A stretch of DNA of 64,000 nucleotides from Anaspis maculata (lineage: Eukaryota > Arthropoda > Insecta > Coleoptera > Scraptiidae), in contig OX421968.1 in the NCBI GenBank assembly GCA_949128115.1, positions 5,704,001 through 5,768,000 on the forward strand. Direction: 5' to 3'. The position numbers and the translations under genes were made by a program. Below, piece after piece: positions 32,337 to 44,369 of the stretch (within the stretch, counting starts at the first letter, position 1; every line of letters starts with the position of its first letter). The notes beneath the pieces were generated by a model, which saw only the letters and a program-made list of their open reading frames with translations, was not told the DNA's origin and did no database searches.

Positions 32337-34220
32337 GATTCTGGTGGTAAAATTTTGTCACTCACCTGTGATCACTGTCACCTGTGACGTTGTTCCTAAC
32401 CTAATTTCACTATTGTGGCTATCGAAAATCAAAAATGTCTCGTAACTGTCTTATGCCCAGTGCTGTTCTGTGGTCTGTGAAGTAGATACAATTTCACCGT
32501 TTTCCTCAAGATTACTGTTTGAAGAAGCAGTGGATCGCTGCGGAATTGGAACCAAAAAGTCCAAAAACTGTTACCAATTTGATTTTGGCACTAAATCAAT
32601 GTCCCTTATCCCACCTCAACCTGTCGACAAAAATGTGAACTGATTCCATGTAATCGCCCTATTATAATCGCCCAGGTTTGTTAGTCTTGTTACTCTTGTT
32701 ACTCGTAGGTGGTCGTGTGCGGATGCGATTTTTTGTTGACCTTATTTTCATCTCAATATAATTAAGTAATCGTTGTACTTTTATAACTTGCTTATTTATT
32801 ATTCTTTCATTCTGAGGAAAAAATCTTGGCGCCTCAGGCCGCCTCCAAATTCAATTTCTTGCGATTATTTATCTTGACATCAAACATAAGAGGCGTTTCC
32901 TAAAAATAGGCAGTGAAATCTTTTACAGGCTCATGCGCCGAGCTACATTTGCCAGCTTGATGTACTAACAAAGCTATTTCTATGGCTTTTGCCTTAATTC
33001 TTGGAATAATAGATAATCACTTTGTTCTGCTGATTCTTGTCGCTCCCATATGTTTCACGGGTACTTCATGTCTTGATTTTTTTTAATTCCGGGAAAAATT
33101 AACGGCCGGCGCCGGGGTGCTGTGCACCCCCTGCACCTCTTAAGCTGGATTCATAGTTGCAGTAAGGTAAGAATTAAGAAGTAACAGTAAGAAGTAAAGT
33201 AACCAGTAAGCCGTAAGCAATATGAAATGATTCATAGTTTGCATAAAGTGAGAAGTAAAGCATGCGCAATAGTTGACGTTAACTTTATCGAGTTGGGTAC
33301 CTAGTATAACCTGAACTGCGTGTTTTGTTTTACTCGTACCGTGTTTTTCAAAATTTCGAGAGTTGAAATGGATCTGATAGATGACAATAAACTGCAGATG
33401 TTGCGGGGATTTTACTAGGATGCTTCTCGGCTAATAATAAGAAAACATGATGCGCATGTTTATTTTGTGACATCATTTTGTTCATTTTCGTTTTTCATAT
33501 TTATAGTTCACCTGTATATCATCACCGCACGATTTTGCTTGATCAGAGTAGATTTGAATTATTTTTTGCAACGATCGGTACTTCCTTTTGTGGGACAAGA
33601 ACGAAAGAAAAAAAAGGTGATAACGCGAAATTGATTATTCTTCAGAGTCCCTTGGTAAAGAGAGGTACTTTGGCTGTTATATTTCGATTGTATGTGTCGT
33701 TTGAAGATTTGGAATATCTACACACATAAATCGATCGCAACCTGCGGATTATTGGCCGGTCCTCAGAGAACTCTGGTTTTAGTTCAATATCTCTTCACTG
33801 TTGGAGGTGAGTAAAGGGAAATTAAAATCAGTTATTGTCCCAAAATAAGAATTGACTCTATTAACGACATTGGAGCACGTACGAAAGGGATTTAGAATAA
33901 TTAAATTGAAGCACAACGCAAACCTTCCTCGATGTAAATTAGCGTTTTCAACAACTCGAAATAAAATTTTTTTATGTTCACATATAAGTCCGTTTTATTG
34001 GTGATAATTTTCGCTGAAAGCTTAATGGAAGTACAACATAACGTACAATGACTAAGAGCGAAAATTTCAGGGTGTTGCAAGCTATCATTTTGGTGTGGGA
34101 GCAAAGAATTTTAATTTTTCGTTCGGTATACACGCATCTATCACAATCAATATATCATCTGCTGGTAATGAAGTTTCGAATTCATTGAACACAGAAGTAT
34201 ACTTCCCCCCAGTTAAAATG
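32337..34220. other. No recognisable gene; GTAAGAAGTAA-rich patch
   Basis: The patch at 33160-33260 repeats GTAAG/AAGTAA words. CACCTGTGA words cluster at 32360-32390. The 83-codon frame at 33478-33729 has no recognised motif. Confidence 0.45.
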
Positions 34221-34433
34221 AAACAAGCGAATAAGCCTCATGGGCATGAGGCTCAGTAGCGCACTTCCTTTTTGAAGGATTAGTGAACGCAAGACGTTAA
34301 TTAGGGTTCTACCGTTATTTGGGCAGGAATTTCAATATGGCGGTCAAAATAACGTCAGATTCATGTTTGGCTAAAAAATCAAAATGATCGTACTAAAGAC
34401 AAGGGTGAGTTCCAAGTTTCATGAAAATCGTAA

Positions 34434-36067
34434 CCCTTTTAATACGACTTTTCGGAAATTGAGTTGGAACTTATTTTTTTGTGTCCATCTGGTTTTTAGC
34501 CTAATAATAGTTACTTAACCGACTTTGAGATTTTTGAATTCACTAATTTTTGGAAAAAGTTCTTGGGACAAATTTATCCCTGCAGTGATATGCAGTGGGA
34601 TATATCTATCCCAACAGTAAGGAAATTACATTATTTTCAAAAATGGTAATTGTCAGAAATTGAAGATAAGACCAAAATATTACAGGCTGATGATGTTAAA
34701 AATATTGAAAAAATCTAAACCAAGAACTAAACAGTCAAACATATAGGAAAAAATGATAAGCTTAGAACTAGACCCGACTAAATCAGACAAAAACATTGAA
34801 GAAATTTTCAGCTTGAAACTAAATTCAGATATGTTTCGAGATATAGAACTAAAATAAGCAAAAAAACATCAAAAATGATTGACTTTACAAGCTGATTCAA
34901 ACTTTGATAATGTATCGTTGCTCAGATAGAGTAACCTCAAACTCCCACTGGATTCTACCAGGTTCCAGGTATGATATGGCGTAAAACAAGCGCTTTGCTT
35001 AGAATCCGCTTTGCCAGAATAAGCTTTGCATGGAATTTGCCTTGCTGAGAGTCCGCTTCGCTCAGAATCCGACTCTATCAGAATCCGCTTTGTTAGAATC
35101 CGCTTTGCTCAGAATCTGCTTTGTACCAAAATCCACTTTGCTAAAAGTCCGCTTTGCTCAGAATCTGCTTTGTACCAGAATTCGCTTTGCTGAGTTTGCT
35201 CTGCTCAGAATCCGCTTTGCGCAGAATCCGTTTTGTAAGTATTCGCTTTGTTAGAATCCGTTTTGCTCAGAACCTGCTTTGCTGAGAATTCGCTTTGTTA
35301 GAATCTGCTTTGCTCATCAGTATCAGCTCTGCTTTGCTCATCAGAATCAGCTCTGCTTTGCTCATCAGAATCAGCTCTGCTTATCTACTGGACAGTGCAA
35401 GCAAAAACATGATCACAATACAGCAACCAGTGACAGAACAAACTAAACAAAAAACAGAAAAAAATGACACGGGACTTCCTGATGTCATATATGTTATGAT
35501 GTCTGATATGATGACTGTCATAACAGGGATTGTCCGCGATGTCAGATTTAGGCCTTCAGTCAATTCCTGCAATTCCTTAGGTCGAAGCGGCCTGTTTACG
35601 CTTGAAAATAGTCAAAAATAGTCAAAATAGTCAAAAACCTCACCTTGAGGTTTGATTACTGTTGGGACGAAATTGTCCCTTGCCATATTACTGTAGGGAC
35701 ATTTTTGTCCCACCGTGAATTTTGGACATAGAACTGTTACAAAATATCGAAGAGATACCTATCTGATATCTGGGATGTGTAGTCACAGACAATACACACA
35801 AACTGACATAAAAACAGAGGTGAACTTGCACAAAAACTGGAGAAAATCGGTTACTCGACTGGTCTTGCTCAAATCCTAGCGTGCACAGGCGGAGGAACAG
35901 CTGACATTGGGTTATGCGACGTCGCATTGATGGAGTTTTTGTGACTGATATCCCGTGCCAAGGCATACGGATACTGAATAATCCCGTGTTATTTCAAGCA
36001 ACGAGTTCAAGTACAGTAATTTTCAAATTTTCTTTGGGACGAATATATCCCTGCAGTATTGAAAGGG
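34434..36067. mobile_element. 1.63-kb element flanked by TAA
   Basis: The ends are CCCTTTTAATAC and GTATTGAAAGGG, with TAA on both sides (34431-34433 and 36068-36070). Flanks rejoin into the HINE repeat unit seen in copy A. The interior has palindromic GGGACAAATTTATCCC-like words near both ends and a minisatellite. A 3-bp TAA duplication would suit PIF/Harbinger, but the termini are not ones I recognise. No transposase found. Confidence 0.65.
34985..35390 (+). repeat. CAGAATCCGCTTTGCT minisatellite
   Basis: Irregular tandem units of about 17-18 bp (and multiples) built on CAGAATCCGCTTTGCT. They are followed at about 35310-35385 by three units of TCAGCTCTGCTTTGCTCA. The repeats create a 74-codon open frame that is not a gene. 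Confidence 0.8.
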
Positions 36068-36079
36068 TAAGAGATAAGA

Positions 36080-37328
36080 GATTTCAATATGGCGGCCAAG
36101 ATGGCGGTAGAATGTTGGAATTTGGCTGGAGAATAACAATGATCATACGGAACAAAGGTGAGTCCCAAGCTCCATGAAAATCGTTGAGTGATAAGAAATT
36201 GCAATATGGCGGCAGAGCATCATTTGTCCAAAATCGGATGTATTTTGATGAAGTTCACATCGCCTGTGAATTTCACTCAAATCGGACCACTTTCAGAGAA
36301 ATTCAAAATGGCGGATCAAAGATGGCGGCCAAGTGACGAAAATCATTGGTCAACTTTATATGGTGGTCACGTACGCATTCGATTGGCGTTTGCACCACAT
36401 CGATATCTCTTTTTGTTGAGGCATAATTCTCCTAGTTCTATCACTTTGAAACATGTTCAATATGGAGAATACAAGATGGCGGCGGGGGATCAATTGTCGA
36501 AAATTGGATGTATTCAATTGAAGTTCACATCGCCTGCGAAGTTCACTCAAATCAGACCACTTTCAGAGAAAATTTAAAATGGCGGATCAAAGATGGCGGT
36601 CAAGTGACAAAAATCTTTGGTCAACTTTATATGGTGGTCACGTACGCATTCGATTGGCGCTTGCACCACATCGATATCTCTTTTCGTTGAGGCATAATTC
36701 TCCTAGTTCTATCACTTTGAAACATGTTCAATATAGAGAATACAAGATAGCGGCGGGGCATCAATTGTCGAAAATTGGATGTATCTAATTGAAATTCACA
36801 TCGCCTGCGAATTACACTCGAATCAGACAACTTTCAGAGAAATTCAAAATGGCGGATCAAGATGACAGCCAAATGACAAAAATCACTAGCCAACTTCATA
36901 TGGTGGACACGTACGCATTTCATTGGCGTTTGCAACACATCGATATCTCTTTTTGTTGAGGCATAATTCTCCTAGTTCTATCACTTTGAAACATGTTCAA
37001 TATGGAGAATACAAGATGGCGGCGGGGGATCAATTGTCGAAAATTGGATGTATTCAATTGAAGTTCACATCGCCTGCGAAGTTCACTCAAATCAGACCAC
37101 TTTCAGAGAAAATTTAAAATGGCGGATCAAAGATGGCGGTCAAGTGACAAAAATCTTTGGTCAACTTTATATGGTGGTCACGTACGCATTCGATTGGCGC
37201 TTGCACCACATCGATATCTCTTTTCGTTGAGGCATAATTCTCCTAGTTCTGTTACTATGAAACATGTTCAATATGGAGTATACAAGATGGCGGCGGAACA
37301 TCAATTGTCGAAAATTGGATGTATCTAA
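36080..37328 (-). repeat. ~269-bp tandem repeat block of HINE copy B with a 540-bp higher-order duplication
   Basis: The phrase ATGGCGGATCAA recurs at about 36311, 36580, 36849, 37119 and, past an insertion, at 38180 and 38452. The segments 36421-36690 and 36961-37230 look identical or nearly so (the same 60-codon frame opens in both), so two units were copied together. Open frames in this block reflect the repeat and are not genes. Confidence 0.85.
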
Positions 37329-38119
37329 TAGGCTACTGGACATCAATCGCATTTCAGTATAAAAGTATCATAAACCTGATGAATATCGGAATGACGAATT
37401 TGTAGTTGGAAAAGTTTTTCGAAGTATGATTTTATTTCGGTAAAAAATCAATTTGAAAGTGGACTTATTCAAATCAGGAATAATATGCTACGTCACAGCT
37501 GAAAGTGGGCTAGGAGGTGGGAGGGAGGAAGGAGAGGGGAACGCATTTGACATTCGACCGAAGCATTCGTTCTGGATCTATTACGTAGTGGTGTATTTTC
37601 ACGTGCGAGCACAACTTTATCACAAAGAACTTATTTTTGATGCCATTGCATGGAGTTATTATGTATTATGAAGCGAAATTGTATTAAAAAAAACTAGATT
37701 ATTTGACGTGGGCTTGACATATGGCATGCGACAATCGCAGTACTGCCACTCATATGGCACTAATAACACTGTTGTGACATTAATCCGAAGCCTGTACGAG
37801 CAAAATAAGTGAATTTTAAGGAAGAATCGACCAAAATGTGAGGTCAAACCTTAGCACTCCAGCATTTCATTATATTTTTTTTTGATATAAATTAGTTCAA
37901 AACGAGAAGGTGTATTCAGTCATTGAATGGCCAACTAGAGTTTCTATTGGCTCTTCAAAATGTGACGTCACGCACTTGCCGCGCCATTCAAATAGACAAA
38001 TCTTTTTCATGTTTTTTTTATATGTAAAAAAAATTTTAAACAAAATCATCTTGCCAATGCAACAATTTTGAGAGGATCTTTCATAAAAAGAAATAAAAAA
38101 ACCCATGTCCACTAGCCTA
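37329..38119. mobile_element. 791-bp element with TAGGCTA ends
   Basis: Starts TAGGCTACTGGACAT and ends ATGTCCACTAGCCTA, a 15-bp inverted repeat with one mismatch. The flanks GGATGTATCTAA and TTGAAGTTCACATCGCC rejoin to the tandem-unit consensus. TA at both ends may be its target. Non-coding. Confidence 0.75.
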
Positions 38120-38665
38120 TTGAAGTTCACATCGCCTGCAAATTTCACTCGAATCAGACCACTTTCAGAGAAATTCAAAATGGCGGATCAAAGATGGCGG
38201 CCAAGTGACAAAAGTCATTGGTCAACTTTATATGGTGGTTACGTACGCATTCGATGGGCGTTCGCACCACATCGATATCTCTTTTCGTTGAGGCATAATT
38301 CTCCTAGTTCTACCACTTCGAAACATGTTCAATATGGAGAATACAAGATGGCGGCGGAACATCAATTGTCGAAAATTGGATAGATCTTGATGAGGTTTAC
38401 ATTGCCTGCAAATTTCATTTTAATCGGATCACTTTTAGAGAAATTCAAAATGGCGGATCAAAGATGGCGGCAGAATAACAAAAAACTAAAAGTCAACTTG
38501 ACATCCTGGACATATGTACTATTGATCAGCGTTTACACGACATTGATATCTTACTTCCTCGAGGAGTTATCCCGGGTACGGACGGACGGACAGACGGACA
38601 GACGGCCGGACAAAGTGAAGCTAAAAGCGCTTTTTTCCAATTTTTTGGGAATGTGCGCTAAAAAC

Positions 38666-40679
38666 CCATGGTCCTGAAATACTTCTTTGAAAAGATAGAG
38701 TGAATAAGTTTGATTGATTGTCTGATAGATTATTATTTACTTTTCATTTTAAATAATTATTGTCAACTCCACACACAGTTTCTCCATAGAAATATTGACG
38801 CGTAAAAGCATCATCAGAATCTTAAAATAAAGTACTCAACAAAAGTGTCACCCTGCAAAATTTGACCTAACTTTGAACTGGATAATTTTGAAATGCTACA
38901 AGCGATTCAATCAACTTTCAGACTGTTCGCTAGCCTAGTCCTCCAATTATTAGGCCGTATTTTCCAAATACATGAAATATTCCACATACTATTTCTACAC
39001 TTTCTACGAAGTACCATTCGTTCCGAACACTTCAGGGTGCTTTTTTCTTCTGTGGAACTCTAATTGCTGGGCAACAGGCCAAATTAGGAACTGTTTTATT
39101 TTGAAGGAGAAATATCGCTTTAGTGCACTTGAAAATGTTTGTAACTGAAGTAACGAAAGCCTAATAATCACTAGAACATAGTGACCAACAAGCGAGTGAT
39201 TGTTCCGATTTTTGTAACGTTGGTTACGTGCAGCTTCAAGTGAGCAAGAAGTGAGCGGAGTGATTCTTCTCCGAAAATATGCGGTTGTAATTTAGTTCCT
39301 TCACTGACAATTCAGGTCTCATGCAAGAAAAGGATACCTTGAACTGTTCAGAATGGATGATTTTTTCGAAGTTGAGTTGATTTTGATCCGATTCTTCTGC
39401 CAACTCATATTTCAGTTTGTTGTTGATTCTAAGAAAAAATCAAATGATGTTCAACAAGATACTCTGTCACATCACAGAGTTTCCGATTCCGGTGATGGCG
39501 CATATGCTGAAGAGGTATTTAACGGACAAGGCCTACTACAGTTTGGAACAGTTTTATGATGAGGACCTTTGTTTGTGATTGTGCTATCGTTATCAGTATG
39601 TGTTCTTATATATCTTGTAACGGTTTGAACGACGCGGGGAAATTAAACGAATGAAAAGATTTTGATAAGGTTTTTTATTGACGATAATCAGAGGAAAGAA
39701 ATTCGAGCACTCAGATAATTTCCGCAAAGCCGAAACCTCGGTGTCGATCCGCCCGCAGGGGTTGGCTCTACCGGTTAACATCTCCGCCAAGGTACGTTTT
39801 ATCCTGCAACCCCAGCCCCAAAATTAATATTTTCATATAGGTTTCAAGCGCGGTGTCTTCGGTATATGGGTCTCTGATACCTCCTAGCTCCCGCCCTTCA
39901 GTCTTCACGGGACTTCTTTACGTTGCTAGCGTTCAGCAACGGGGCCGACAGTAGTCCGGACTAGGAAGCGCAGTCTTCGATGGGACCCACAGCAGCTGAA
40001 AAGGAAGATTAGAATTTGATCAATCCGGCAGGGAGTAAACTGTAAATCGCCGTTCCTTGCCATCGCCTGCTGATTTCGCCAGGACCATCACGACGGAATT
40101 TCATCCTTGGGGACCGTGTCCATAGTGTTTTGTGGGCTTCCGGGACAGCATCGTGGATCTGTGTCTAGAGAGTCCTGCTCGTGGTAGCTCGTTTTCCTGT
40201 AGGTACGTGATCTCTGATTACCCGCCTTTTGCGTTCGAAGCACGGTACTTACCTAGTACCCATCACGTAGGTATAACCCATATGTGCACATGTGTAGTTT
40301 CCCCCTGCGTGATTTGTTTCATGGAGGCCCCGGTAGGCCATGAAGGTGAGGTGGTTAAGACGTTTCCGGTCCTGGTTAGGGAGCGAGTGTCATACGGGAG
40401 AGCTTCGCGATTTTTTTCGGCATTGTGGGCGTCCCGGTGTCTCGCCGGAACATCGGCATAGCGGTCCACCGAAGGGGGCACCTTGCCCTAGACAACAGTG
40501 CCATTTAGCTTGTCCAACGGCGGCGAAGCGATCGCAGGCCATGTGAAGTCTTTCACCACACCATTCCACATAATTAAAATTCACTTTTATCATTCAGTCA
40601 TGCAATAAAGCCACTAGTTACATCTTATCATAACCTCACTTATCGTTTACCGTTTTCATCGTTTTCAAGGAGTCCTTAA
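38666..40679. other. No supported gene
   Basis: A CTCAACAAAAGTGTCACCCTGC word at 38838-38859 recalls Tc1-like ends, but no partner was found. The more GC-rich tract 39700-40560 holds several short frames. One (40340-40546) contains HCGRPGVSPEH, faintly like a zinc knuckle but lacking the needed Cys/His spacing. Confidence 0.45.
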
Positions 40680-41001
40680 GGACGGAGTTCAATTGGTAAA
40701 ATAAGCGTTGCGAAATCAATCCGTCTGGGTTTATTCCTTGACGGATTTTCACCATTTTGGTCTCTTCGAAAGCTACAAAAATGTACTTTGGTTTGAGCCC
40801 ATTGGAATTTCCAAAATCCAAAAATAATTTTTTCAAATGTCAACATTTAAATTTTTTTTTTTATTTCGGAAATGCCAATGGGCTCAAACCAAAGTACTTC
40901 CTTCAAGCTTTCAAAAGAGACCAAAATGGTAAGAATCCGTCAAGGAATAAACCCAGACGGATTGATTTCGCAACGCTTATTTCACCAATATGACTCCGTC
41001 T
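40680..41001. mobile_element. 322-bp foldback MITE flanked by TTAA
   Basis: The left arm starts GGACGGAGTTCAATTGGTAA; the right arm ends TTGGTGAAATAAGCG in complement and closes at CTCCGTCT. The pairing continues through GCGTTGCGAAATCAATCCGT and beyond to TTTGGTTTGAGCCCATTGG. TTAA flanks both sides (40676-40679 and 41002-41005), the target of piggyBac. The termini do not have the usual CCC start, so the family is inferred only from the target. Confidence 0.75.
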
Positions 41002-41009
41002 TTAATCGT

Positions 41010-41125
41010 CTGATAATTTATCAGCAATATTATGAGTTATAATCCCAACGCTATGGGCTTGTTGTATTATCAGCTTTGGGATTATAACTCATAATATTAC
41101 TAACATATTATCACCGATAATCGTA
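41010..41125. repeat. AT-rich hairpin
   Basis: AATATTATGAGTTATAATCC (from about 41027) pairs exactly with its complement; pairing extends outwards through CTGATAATTTATCAG and GATAATCG. The loop is about 30 bases. Confidence 0.75.
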
Positions 41126-44100
41126 CCACTATTGTAATTACAACTGACTATGAACTGCTGGTAAAAAAAATTGGAGATACTGAATTTTCGTCAACAAACT
41201 GAAAAACGTTTGTTTTAATGTACTTTGAAAAAATATTGTTGAAAATTTGGAGTTTAAACTGATTTGACAGTATTTACCCTTTCAAACTATCCATTTCACA
41301 ATCATTGCCAATGTATAGAGTATAACCTTAGGTTTTTGCTGGCAGTTAAGTGATGCACATACAAATTCGCGAGTTAGGTTATGTGTATGTGCATAATAAT
41401 ATGTGTTATGCCTTCAAGTTGAGTGTTTTGGGCAACTAGGCACAGTAGGGTGAATCTCCTCAGCGATGGATTGCAGATTTTATTTCCGGATCCTTTCTGA
41501 TTCGTCTAAAATTGATGATCTGTCATAAAGAGGAATAAGATTAGATCTGCAGAACAAGATTCCTCAATCTGCTGCTGTGGAAATTTACCTAAACTCTGCA
41601 AGATCACAAATCCTCCAATAATGTTATTATCACTGACATCTTTTTCCGAAAATACCGCTAATATTTTCATTGAGGTTGAGGCAGAATACTCATATTCCCC
41701 TCTATATCGTATCGGTTCGACAGGTCCAACTTACTTCCGAAGTAATATTCCTGCCCTGTGCGTCCATTGGAATCATTGTTTGCATTGGGTATTGGTTTGA
41801 GTTTGATGAGCTCACGTAATAAAAAGATAATTTCGGGAGGTGTAGAGGTTTATTAGGATGTGGTAAATATTGGCAGAAAAACGGAAGGATCATCCGAAAT
41901 GATGTTTGTCGAGGGAAGGTATCTGTGGCGAAAGAACAAATAATTGAAAATGTCGAGCACGCGACGTGGCTAGGCGGGCAGCGCAGCGAGTTGAGGCTCC
42001 TTCTGATAAATTGACTTCATGAGTGCTCTCCAAACCTTCTACCTGTTGCTGGCCACTAAAAACAACGCGTCTACCCATTACTATACATTTGCAGATCATT
42101 CGCTGTCCGGCGACCATAAATTATCCCCGGAACCGATAGCGATAGCATTATTGTATCTAGTGTTAGTGTGTGTAGTAGCCAGTTTACAGTATTCGTTGTA
42201 CATCCGAACTTTAACATGATGGGTGAGTTTGGGTGCATTTTTGAATAATGATTATGATGTTCTCAGACGGTCCTATTTGTGTAACATCGTTGTCGTTTGC
42301 CCCAAATCGGGTAGTATCCCGACCGCGTCGGACGAGCATCTGCGCTCCATCAGATGTCCGGATTGATGAAGAGTAGCGCAGCGGCACGCAGCTCGACGGA
42401 TGTAATAATAGTGCAGATATGACAAATAGCCGAAAAGCGCCACAAACTTGGGATCATTTATAATACACACAGCTGCGAGGTATAGGTCGTGCTCGTGACC
42501 GATGGCTTCAGCTTCAGCTTCGACTCCGGAGCGCCGCCGCCGCCACCGCCGCGACGCGCCTTTCTAACGTCTGCTTGCACCATCCACCAGCCGCTGCCCG
42601 ATGCCCCCCCCCCGATCCCTTCGTCCATTGCCTGCTCGGTATTCCTTTGGCACTTTTTTTCCCGCGTCCCATTCCGTTAGTGACTAGTGCTAGTTGTGTT
42701 CTTTAACATCGGTACTTTCCTTTTTTCAAACGAGTCCACGTGTAATACCTCAATACCTCCTTGTCCGTCATAAACTGTTGTGGGGAAAGGTGACTGTATA
42801 TAACTTCAGAACTTAGTGACTACAGGCACAGTTGACAAAACCCTATTTTGAGAACAAACACTGAAGACGACTTTGGTGTAAGAGCTCTCGCCAAACATTC
42901 TTGAGGACTTCCAGGTCTACCACTGACTACACATTCCTACTGTTCTGAACAATCAAAAAAGATCGCTGATTTGCACAAACTTCGAATTTTGAGAATGTGC
43001 GAAAAGCGCCACTGAACGAAGGCAACCAGTTTCAACTATGTCCTCGGCTATACCGACCTCCGAGGCCTGATCCTATCCTGTGATAATACGTACCTACCAG
43101 TCTTTCTATTGAATTTCACAATTATTATTCATTGATAATCGAAAACATTTCAACTGCAGGTAGAACTCGGCGAAATAAAATGAAAACCGTTATACCATTT
43201 CGCAACATCAACTTTTGAAATCCACTGAAACGGCTTCGTGAATCGTTCACAGGGATGACAAACATTTTGTGCTGTGTAGTCATGGATGAAAACGGACCAT
43301 CAAGTCCAAGTCACTCTTGTTGGCCTGCCCCAGCCGAAAAAGTTGACTACGTTGAATACTTTCCCAAAAATATGTCAGCGAGAAGAAGGGTTATTACGAC
43401 ACGAGCTCATTGATAAAACAAATTGAGAATGGAAAAATAAAGTTTTTACTGTAGGCAAATGTTGCCTGCTTACGTGGCCTTTCTACTAGGCGGTACACTC
43501 GCCATGGAATCCAAATTTTGTCGGAGCTGAAGGTGTCGTGCGGTGCGTTTTCAGAGTTCGGCGAACGGCTACACCAGGTCGCTTTGACGGCGCTTGACGC
43601 TTCGACTCGACCGCTGGCGATGGCGTGATCACGCAATTGCGTCACAAACTGGACAGTGGCTCCAAGCTGAGACCTTTCTTGAAAGGGGAAAGTCGCCCGG
43701 GATATGGAACGCTCCCTAGTAGATGAATCCTCGTCTCGTACTCGAAGAATCGCTTTTGAAATTTCCTTGGTGCGTCGATGATGATACTTGGATGAAAATG
43801 GTGACAATTGTGAAACCTCCTTGGTAGGTAGGTGAAGAAACTTGATAGTAGGTGAAACCTATGAAAATTCGCTCAACTCAGTATCGAATCCAATCCAAAA
43901 AGATGATCCTAGTCGTTTTTTTATGCTACCTGCAGATGGCGGACGGTTTCTTTGGATCACACGATAATTTTGCCTGTCGGCGCGGTACATTATCTGTAGC
44001 CAATGAAAAGACGCCGCGAAGGACTTTCCTTCAGGACTGCCACTGCAGTATAACGAAATTCCCACGGACTAGGAAACAACATTTTGGTCCATCATTAGTC

Positions 44101-44369
44101 ATTTTTTAAATATACTGAAGAAATGGGACACGTTTGGGATACACGTTTATTTGATGGATTTTCCATCCTGAATCGCCGTTCTTTTTTGCTGGTGGGTCAT
44201 TTTTGATGTTGGTCTTGACAAAGTATAGCGTAAGAGACACCTCAAGGTGTGCGGTGTCAGATGGAATATGATAAGACAGCGTGGGAGGAAGCACATTGTG
44301 TCCAAACCTGCATAGACCCCCAAAGGGGGATTTTGATTGTTTTGGCGCGGTGTTAGCCGACCTGCTGCA
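41126..44369. other. No supported gene; GC-rich patch and unassigned frames
   Basis: A CCGCCGCCACCGCCGCG run (about 42533-42552) and a C run near 42605 are low complexity. A 137-codon minus frame (43394-43807) and an 85-codon plus frame (43852-44109) have no motif I recognise and no clear splice context. Confidence 0.45.

Larger units (their letters stand above)
34222..38665 (-). mobile_element. Helentron-like element (HINE), copy B, enlarged by two insertions
   Basis: Reverse orientation. The 3' end is at 34222: ACAAGCGAATAAGCCTCATG with the GCCTCATG/CATGAGGC stem (about 34235-34252), then AGCGCACTTCC. The 5' end is at 38653-38665: TGTGCGCTAAAAA, preceded by a GGACGGACAGACGGACAG run. Both ends match copy A. 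The body is made of ~269-bp tandem units. Elements at 34434-36067 and 37329-38119 interrupt it; without them it would be about 2.0 kb. No Rep/helicase coding. Confidence 0.7.

Noticed and set aside
36188..37328. Series of 60-129-codon frames as a gene family
   Set aside because: They recur with the ~269-bp tandem unit of the HINE and appear on both strands.
40340..40546. Retroviral-type zinc knuckle (HCGRPG)
   Set aside because: The Cys/His spacing of a CCHC knuckle is not met, and no other gag or pol motifs lie nearby.
43394..43807. 137-codon minus frame as a gene
   Set aside because: No recognisable domain, start context or splice signals; kept only as an unassigned frame.
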